Shown here one piece after another: positions 1-4,528 of a DNA stretch of 14,808 nucleotides (positions within the stretch are counted from its first letter, which is position 1; each line of letters begins with the position of its first letter). Made by a program: the position numbers and the translations under genes. Origin of the DNA: Lutispora sp041687175 (GTDB lineage: Bacteria; Bacillota; Clostridia; Lutisporales; Lutisporaceae); assembly GCF_041687175.1 (NCBI RefSeq), contig NZ_JAWLCK010000071.1, positions 1 to 14,808 of the forward strand, written 5' to 3'. Under the pieces are notes generated by a model. The model did not search any database and was not told the DNA's origin. It was given only the letters and a program-made list of their open reading frames with translations.

Positions 1-180
1 AATAGACCTCTCTTTGACTTCAGCATTGAAGAGTTTAGAGCTGCCAACTTGGATATTATTAATATTACATATGATTTGGCTTCAGAAAATGATCCGGAAA
101 ACATACCCACTGAGTATGAAACAAAATTTATGGAACAGGGAGTAAAGATAAATAGGCTAAAGGCGGTATATAGAGCTTAA
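1..180 (+). CDS. trmB: tRNA (guanine-N7-)-methyltransferase, C-terminal 59 residues (partial)
   Basis: The window opens inside this gene; frame 1 reads 59 codons to a TAA at 178-180. The visible end carries the TrmB C-terminal signature: a Phe-rich helix (FSIEEFRAAN), then INITYDLASE, then the hallmark TEYETKF and a final GVKINRL strand. In the family this tail follows the Rossmann-type SAM domain and helps bind the tRNA in which G46 is N7-methylated; the catalytic part lies outside the window. It is the only plus-strand gene and converges on the sulfur-transfer gene ending at 730. No conventional terminator follows; repeat element A starts at the base after the stop. Identification rests on the TEYE-KF tail and is fairly secure despite the short length. 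Confidence 0.85.
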   Translation, partial: NRPLFDFSIEEFRAANLDIINITYDLASENDPENIPTEYETKFMEQGVKINRLKAVYRA

Positions 181-465
181 TTGGTTGCGCTGCCTTAGGT
201 ATTCCTATCTCGTCCTGCTTCGTGTTACGAGTTGCAAGTAGCCAGGATATTCCTCTTGGGTATAAGATCCTTCGCTTGCCGCTCAGGATGACAGAGCTAG
301 TGTAAGACGCTGGCGTTGCGGAACGGTTATGAACCGTTCCCTACATCGCTGTGTCCAGGATAAAAGCATTAATATCTTTGAACGCTACACTAACTAAAGA
401 ATAAGCATATGTGCAAGTGAACATATTTATTGATTTTGCCAGTAACTCTTAGCGAAATTTCCTTA

Positions 466-543
466 GAAAAATCGTATGGGCAGCACGGATGGTGCCCAAG
501 CCTTCCAGGGCATGGAGGCCCTTTGGGAGGCGTTAGATTTTTC
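466..543 (+). other. Conserved folded core of element A (three-way junction; candidate structured RNA)
   Basis: The closing stem pairs 466-473 with 536-543. Inside are two hairpins: 478-482 with 493-497 (loop GCACGGATGG), and 500-506 with 525-531, continued by 508-511 with 518-521 (loop ATGGAG). The same fold, with compensated base changes, occurs in elements B and C. The plus strand is given because the loops read this way, but no promoter was identified. Confidence 0.6.
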
Positions 544-663
544 TTTGGATATGAGCTTTAGAGTTACCAAAATCAATACCTTTGCGAACTGCACATATGC
601 TTATTCTTGCTTGCTATAGTATCGAAGTTGTACAATTAAATACCCCAGAGGAATATCCTAGCA

Positions 664-703
664 CAGAGACTAGTGACTAGAGTCTAGCGACCAGCGACTA
701 ACC
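664..703. repeat. Short degenerate tandem repeat (GACTAG-like units)
   Basis: Between the middle and outer arms of element A the sequence reads as variants of a short unit: GACTAGTGACTAG, then GTCTAGCGACCAGCGACTA. It has no counterpart in element B, so it looks like a local insertion or slippage product inside the element. No function is evident. Confidence 0.55.
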
Positions 704-729
704 CAATAGGAATACCTCAGGCAACGCGT

Positions 730-3195
730 CTATATGAACAAATTCACATTGGAGTCTTCAGCTTCACCGAGGTAGTAGCCAACTCCACCGATTTTTATTC
801 CATCTATGAGTTCTTCCTGCTTCAGACCCATTACATCCATGGACATCTGGCATGCTACTATTTCGATGCCATTATCCATAGCTGCTTTTATCAGGTCTTC
901 CAGAGATGAAACGTTCTTGTTTTTCATGACACTTCTTATCATCTTGGGTCCCATGCCCAGCATGTTCATCTTTGACAGACCCAGCCTCTTGCTTCCTCTG
1001 GGCATCATCATGCCAAACATCTTATCCATAAGCCCTTTCTCCACAGCAACTTTCTCATGCTTTCGCAGAATGTTCAAACCCCAGAAGGTGAAGAACATGG
1101 TAACCTTTTTACCCATGGAGGCAGCGCCATTGGCTATTATGAAGGAGGCAATAGCTTTATCCAAGTCTCCGCTAAATACCACTAGAGTTTTATTATCCTT
1201 CACAGGTACTGAAGAGGCATCTACATATACGGCAGGAGCAACCTCCATGCCTTTTCTTATTAATGCAATGATTTTTCCGCCTTCTCTTTTTAAATCTACC
1301 AGATGGTTATTGGTTCTTTTTGTCCATGCTTTAATATCTTCGTAGAAGCCTGGATCGGTGGCTGTAACTTTCAGTAATTGACCTTCCTTCAGCTCTTCCA
1401 TGCATGATTTAACCTGCATCAAGGGACCTGGGCAGCATAGCCCGCAGGCATCAAGTTCCCTATCTGGTTGTTCTGAATTTAAAGGTTTCAAGGCTTCTCC
1501 TTTGTCATTGACTATTCTGTCAGAATCCTTCATAGCTGCTCCTTTGCCCGGAATAAACTCAGCTGCAGAATAGCTCTTGTAACCACCGGTCATATTTTTT
1601 GCTTTGAACCCATTTTGCCTTAGAATTCTCTCAGCAATATACCCTCTTATGCCTACCTGACAATATACAATTATCAGCTTTCCTTTATCCAATTCATGGA
1701 GCCTGTTTCTCAGGCTATCTACAGGTATATTTACAGCTCCCTCAATATATCCATTTTCAAACTCTTCTTCAGTTCTAACATCCAGAAGTATATAATCATT
1801 TTTATCCATAGCCTTCATTTCAGTGGGAGTTATGATGCTGGCCATATTACTCAAAACATTTTGTGCCATGAAACCTGCCATGTTTACAGGATCTTTGGCG
1901 GATGAATAAGGAGGAGCATAAGCCAATTCCAGTTCAGCTAAATCATCTACTGTTCCTTTTAGCCTTATAACTGTAGCAATGACATCTATCCTCTTGTCCA
2001 CTCCATCATATCCCATTATCTGAGCTCCCAGAATCTTGCCTTCATCGTTGAATATGAGCTTTATAGTCATGGGAAGGGCATCAGGATAATAACCTGCATG
2101 GGAATTTGGATGAAGGAATATGGTTTTATATGGAATGCCAAGTCTCTGCAGTGTTCTTTCATTGGCACCGGTACTTGCTGCTGTCAAATCAAATATTTTT
2201 AATATAGAAGTACCTTGACTTCCTTTATAGGATTTATTAAGACCTGCTATATTATCAGCTGCTATCCTTCCCTGTTTGTTTGCAGGTCCAGCCAGTGGTA
2301 TGGCAGTTTTGTTATCTGTAACAAAATCCACCACTTCTATGGCATCTCCTACCGCATATATTCCAGGTATATTGGTTTCCAGCTTATCGTTTACTATTAT
2401 ATGACCTTTAGGTCCAAATTCTATACCTGAGTCTTTCAAGAATCCAGTGTCTGGAGTAACTCCTATTGCCAATACTACCATATCTGCAGCTATAGTCTTG
2501 TCACTGTTTAGAGTGACTTGAACAGAATTGCCTTCCTCAGAGAAGGCTTTAACACCATCGCCTAATATTAGTTTTATGCCATTTTGCTCCATTTCCTTTT
2601 CTGCTATGACAACCATATCTGAATCAAAGGGAGCCAGTATATGTGGTGCTGCTTCTACAAGAGTAACATCAATATTTCTCTCTATAAGGTTTTCTGCCAT
2701 TTCTACTCCTATGAAACCACCCCCGATGACAACGGCAGATCTTATATTTCTATTATCCACATAGTCCCTTATCTTGTCTGTGTCCGGCACATTTCTTAGG
2801 CTAAGTATCCTGCTGCTGTTTATCCCCGGTATATTTGGCCTTATTGGTTTGGCACCTGGAGATAATATTATATAGTCGTAGCTTTCTTCATAAATGCCTT
2901 TGTCAACGCTTTTTACAGTAACTTTTTTATTTTCAGGATCTATGGCAGTAACTTCACTCCTAATCCTTACATCTATGTTGAATCTTTCTTTCATGTCTTC
3001 AGGAGTCTGAACCAACAGTTTTTCTCTTTCCTTTATAACATCACCGATATAATAAGGAAGACCACAGTTTGCGAAAGAAATGTACTCATCCCTTTCAAAC
3101 AATATGATTTCAGCGTTTTCGTCCAACCTTCTCATTCTGGCTGCAGCAGATGCACCGCCTGCTACTCCACCGACTATTAAGATTTTTTTATTCAC
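730..3195 (-). CDS. Four-module sulfur-transfer protein: CoA-disulfide/persulfide reductase + rhodanese + TusA + DsrE-like
   Basis: Likely a soluble cytoplasmic flavoenzyme that reduces CoA-disulfide or persulfides with NAD(P)H and passes sulfane sulfur along fused carriers. I place the start at GTG 3193-3195 (821 aa): GGGAGG lies 7 bases upstream, whereas the ATG at 3208-3210 overlaps this ribosome site. From that ATG, residues are: FAD motif VGGVAGG (13-19), active Cys49 in SFANCGLPYY, NAD motif VIGGGFIGVE (161-170), FAD motif GIYAVGDA (283-290) and YAPPYSSAKDP (431-441). A rhodanese domain follows (about 455-560, Cys517 in CQVGIRG), then TusA (about 585-655, CGLCCPGP) and a DsrE/DsrE2-like domain (about 672-826, Cys787 in ACQMSMD). 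All expected catalytic cysteines are present. It follows the arsR gene by 29 bases. Its true substrate is not decidable from sequence. Confidence 0.9.
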   Translation of the reverse strand: MNKKILIVGGVAGGASAAARMRRLDENAEIILFERDEYISFANCGLPYYIGDVIKEREKLLVQTPEDMKERFNIDVRIRSEVTAIDPENKKVTVKSVDKGIYEESYDYIILSPGAKPIRPNIPGINSSRILSLRNVPDTDKIRDYVDNRNIRSAVVIGGGFIGVEMAENLIERNIDVTLVEAAPHILAPFDSDMVVIAEKEMEQNGIKLILGDGVKAFSEEGNSVQVTLNSDKTIAADMVVLAIGVTPDTGFLKDSGIEFGPKGHIIVNDKLETNIPGIYAVGDAIEVVDFVTDNKTAIPLAGPANKQGRIAADNIAGLNKSYKGSQGTSILKIFDLTAASTGANERTLQRLGIPYKTIFLHPNSHAGYYPDALPMTIKLIFNDEGKILGAQIMGYDGVDKRIDVIATVIRLKGTVDDLAELELAYAPPYSSAKDPVNMAGFMAQNVLSNMASIITPTEMKAMDKNDYILLDVRTEEEFENGYIEGAVNIPVDSLRNRLHELDKGKLIIVYCQVGIRGYIAERILRQNGFKAKNMTGGYKSYSAAEFIPGKGAAMKDSDRIVNDKGEALKPLNSEQPDRELDACGLCCPGPLMQVKSCMEELKEGQLLKVTATDPGFYEDIKAWTKRTNNHLVDLKREGGKIIALIRKGMEVAPAVYVDASSVPVKDNKTLVVFSGDLDKAIASFIIANGAASMGKKVTMFFTFWGLNILRKHEKVAVEKGLMDKMFGMMMPRGSKRLGLSKMNMLGMGPKMIRSVMKNKNVSSLEDLIKAAMDNGIEIVACQMSMDVMGLKQEELIDGIKIGGVGYYLGEAEDSNVNLFI

Positions 3196-3224
3196 ATTAA
3201 AACCTCCCATAACATGATGTATGA

Positions 3225-3503
3225 CTAACTAAACAAAGTGTCCACTATTCTTATGACTCTTTCGTCCGATATGCTATAGGTTATCTCCAACCCATTTCTA
3301 TCGCCTTTTACTATGCCTGCAGCCCTTAGCTTTTGAAGATGTTGAGATATTGTGGACTGAGGTAATTCAAGACACCCCTGCATGTGGCTTACATTGCAGG
3401 CTCCCTTTTCTATGAGACCTTTTACAATGCATAGTCTCACAGGATGAGCCAGTACCTTTAACAATTCAGCTGTGTCACTGAACTTTTTATAATCCTTTTC
3501 CAA
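3225..3503 (-). CDS. ArsR/SmtB-family winged-helix regulator, thiol-rich
   Basis: A 92-residue DNA-binding repressor of usual ArsR length. The start is TTG (3501-3503), preceded by GAGGTG; no nearby ATG fits. The opening ELLKVLAHPVRLCIVKGL is the typical first helices. The recognition helix-turn-helix is at about 36-62 (LPQSTISQHLQKLRAAGIV), and the beta-wing is GDRNGLEITYSI. Cysteines are at 25, 36 and 44. They could sense persulfides or a metal, but they do not match a pattern I can assign, so the ligand is inferred only from context. It is the first gene of the operon with the downstream sulfur-transfer gene and probably represses its own promoter. Confidence 0.88.
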   Translation of the reverse strand: MEKDYKKFSDTAELLKVLAHPVRLCIVKGLIEKGACNVSHMQGCLELPQSTISQHLQKLRAAGIVKGDRNGLEITYSISDERVIRIVDTLFS

Positions 3504-3534
3504 AATCTCACCTCAAATCATTTATCCTAATATC

Positions 3535-3550
3535 AATATATTCAAATATT
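3535..3550. promoter_or_regulatory. Possible ArsR operator
   Basis: AATATATTCAAATATT is a near palindrome, symmetric at 12 of 16 positions. It lies just downstream of the predicted arsR transcription start, where a repressor would block. AT-rich dyads containing a TTGAA-like half-site are common for ArsR-family operators. The background is very AT-rich, so confidence is modest. Confidence 0.35.
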
Positions 3551-3558
3551 ACGATATA

Positions 3559-3587
3559 ATGATACCATTTTTCTAAATTTAAATCAA
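3559..3587 (-). promoter_or_regulatory. Promoter of the arsR-sulfur transfer operon
   Basis: On the minus strand, -35 TTGATT (3582-3587) and -10 TATCAT (3559-3564) are separated by exactly 17 bases, a good match to the housekeeping sigma-A consensus. Transcription would start near 3552, leaving a leader of about 50 bases before the TTG start of arsR. Confidence 0.6.
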
Positions 3588-3600
3588 GAGGATTATTATT

Positions 3601-3630
3601 TTAGAACTCAGAATTCAGAACTCAGAGTTA
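3601..3630. repeat. Short degenerate tandem/palindromic repeat (AACTCAGA units)
   Basis: The stretch reads TTAGAACTCAGAATTCAGAA followed by CTCAGAGTTA, a set of direct and mirrored AACTCAGA-like units around GAATTC. It abuts the outer end of element C. No function is evident; it is comparable in style to the GACTAG units of element A and the CCGTG units beside element B. Confidence 0.5.
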
Positions 3631-3952
3631 GGGTATTCCTCTGGGGTCTTTGTTTTGGAACCACTAAAGGACACAAAAGCGTCCATATAAGATAAGTGCT
3701 TTAGATAAAAGAGCTCGCTTTGGCAGTTCTATAGCTTGATCTCACAAAAAGCCTAACGGCACCCAAAGGACCTCCATGTCCTGGATGCCTAGTCTGCCAT
3801 CCGTGCCAGCCTTACGGCTTTTTTAGTTCGCTCTTCGCTAAGAACTGTAACAAAGCTCGCAAAATATCTTCAGCACGCATCTTATATGGACTTACTATAT
3901 CGTTCTAATGTACAGAAGTAAGCTATAGTGCTTAAAAAACAAGCAAGCAATA
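3631..3952 (-). repeat. Palindromic repeat element C (inverted relative to A and B)
   Basis: The region has no gene. Perfect 13-bp inverted arms (GTCCATATAAGAT) lie at 3681-3693 and 3879-3891, and imperfect pairing continues inward to an A/T-rich stem 3746-3753 with 3816-3823. Read on the minus strand, its centre (3753-3815) is the same core as in elements A and B, although its arms differ in sequence. Its flanks also echo the others: a GAACG-TA motif near 3910 on one side, and TTTAGTGGTT followed by GACCCCAGAGGAATACCC (complement of 3631-3648) on the other. With element B it forms a head-to-head pair bounded by inverted ends 3631-3648 and 4481-4498. Confidence 0.75.
3746..3823 (-). other. 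Conserved folded core of element C (candidate structured RNA)
   Basis: Read on the minus strand, the core is closed by AAAAAGCC/GGCTTTTT (3816-3823 with 3746-3753). Hairpin 1 pairs 3807-3811 with 3792-3796 (3810 with 3793 is a G-A mismatch) around the loop GCACGGATGG. Hairpin 2 pairs 3783-3789 with 3758-3764, plus an inner 4-bp stem around the loop ATGGAG. Without gaps, 48 of 63 core positions equal element A. Confidence 0.6.
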
Positions 3953-4230
3953 TTGGTTGCGCTGCCTTAGGTATTCCTATTTCTTCCTGCTATGAGCAAC
4001 GAATAGTCAGGGTATTCCTTTAGGGTATAAGATCCTTCGTTTGCAGCTCAGGATGACAGAGCTAGTGTAAGACGCTGGCGTTGCGGAACGGTTATGAACC
4101 GTTCCCTACATCGCTGTGTCCAGGATAAAAGCATTAATATCTTTGAACGCTACACTAACTAAAGAATAAGCATATGTGCAAGTGAACATATTTATTGATT
4201 TTGCCAGTAACTCTTAGCGAAATGTCCTTA

Positions 4231-4308
4231 GAAAAATCGTATGGGCAGCACGGATGCTGACCAAGCTTTCCAGGGCATGGAGGCCCTTTGGGAAGCGTTA
4301 GATTTTTC
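4231..4308 (+). other. Conserved folded core of element B
   Basis: The fold matches element A. The pair 502-529 (C-G) of A is T-A here (4267 with 4294), a compensated change. In hairpin 1 the pair equivalent to 480-495 is lost (G-A), but a new G-C pair forms at the loop edge, so the stem is shifted by one position and not abolished. Confidence 0.55.
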
Positions 4309-4433
4309 TTAGGATATGAGCATTAGAGTTGCCAAAATCAATACCTTTGTGAACTCCACATATGCTTATTCTAGTTTGCTATAGTATCGAAGTAGCAGCC
4401 TTTAGTTTTTTAGTGGTTTCAAATGATACCCGC

Positions 4434-4471
4434 CGTGTTAATCCGTGGGTAGTGCCGTGTAGGTCCGTGTT
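4434..4471. repeat. Degenerate CCGTG direct repeats
   Basis: Four spaced units are visible: CCGTGTTAAT, CCGTGGGTAG, GCCGTGTAGG and CCGTGTTCC, at a period of roughly 10-12 bases. They lie between element B's conserved part and its terminal GACCC motif. No binding protein or function can be assigned. Confidence 0.5.
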
Positions 4472-4498
4472 CCTTAAAAAGACCCATAAGGAATACCC

Positions 4499-4526
4499 AA
4501 AAAAAAGAGAGGCTAAATGCCCCTCT
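4499..4526 (-). terminator. Intrinsic terminator of the phosphodiester-glycosidase gene
   Basis: On the minus strand, AGAGGGGC and GCCTCTCT form an 8-bp stem (one G-U pair) around ATTTA, followed by eight T residues. It begins 2 bases after the stop codon and is a textbook rho-independent terminator. Confidence 0.9.
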
Positions 4527-4528
4527 TG

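Larger units (their letters stand above)
181..729. repeat. Composite palindromic repeat element A filling the trmB / sulfur-gene intergenic space
   Basis: This 549-base stretch has no gene. It is built as nested inverted repeats: outer arms 187-208 and 706-727 (20 of 22 pairs), middle arms 244-262 and 641-659 (18 of 19), and inner arms 397-415 and 590-608 (19 of 19, AAGAATAAGCATATGTGCA and its complement). The centre holds the folded core at 474-536. Smaller hairpins sit in the left half: 320-328/332-340 (GGAACGGTT, loop ATG) and 267-271/285-289. The element begins directly after the trmB stop and ends at the last base before the stop of the convergent gene. Bases 181-628 recur as a direct repeat at 3953-4393. 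No transposase or other coding frame is visible, so it resembles a non-autonomous mobile or structured-RNA element. Confidence 0.85.
3953..4498 (+). repeat. Palindromic repeat element B, near-copy of element A
   Basis: Bases 3953-4393 repeat 181-628 in the same orientation. After a variable left stretch with a net 7-base length difference, 281-628 and 4046-4393 align without gaps with only 12 mismatches, and the first 178 bases of that block are identical. The inner arms are 4162-4180 and 4355-4373, and the folded core is at 4239-4301. Beyond 4393 the copies diverge: B continues through TTTAGTGGTTTCAAA and CCGTG-type short repeats to GACCCATAAGGAATACCC at 4481-4498. No protein-coding gene is credible here. 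Together with element C and the arsR promoter this explains all of the 3504-4528 gap. Confidence 0.85.

Noticed and set aside
466..543. Integron attC site (GTTRRRY-like GTTAGAT and GTTAGGC at the core edge)
   Set aside because: The opposite side lacks the required complementary RYYYAAC; the edge pairs with an A-rich stem, and no integrase or cassette array is present.
181..729. Insertion sequence with transposase
   Set aside because: Inverted ends exist but there is no coding frame of useful length, so at most it is a non-autonomous element.
3208..3210. ATG as start of the sulfur-transfer protein
   Set aside because: Its first codons are the ribosome-binding sequence GGGAGG itself; the GTG at 3193-3195 has correct 7-base spacing.
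3504..4528. CRISPR array
   Set aside because: The repeats are few, long, inverted and unevenly spaced; there are no regular spacers and no cas gene.
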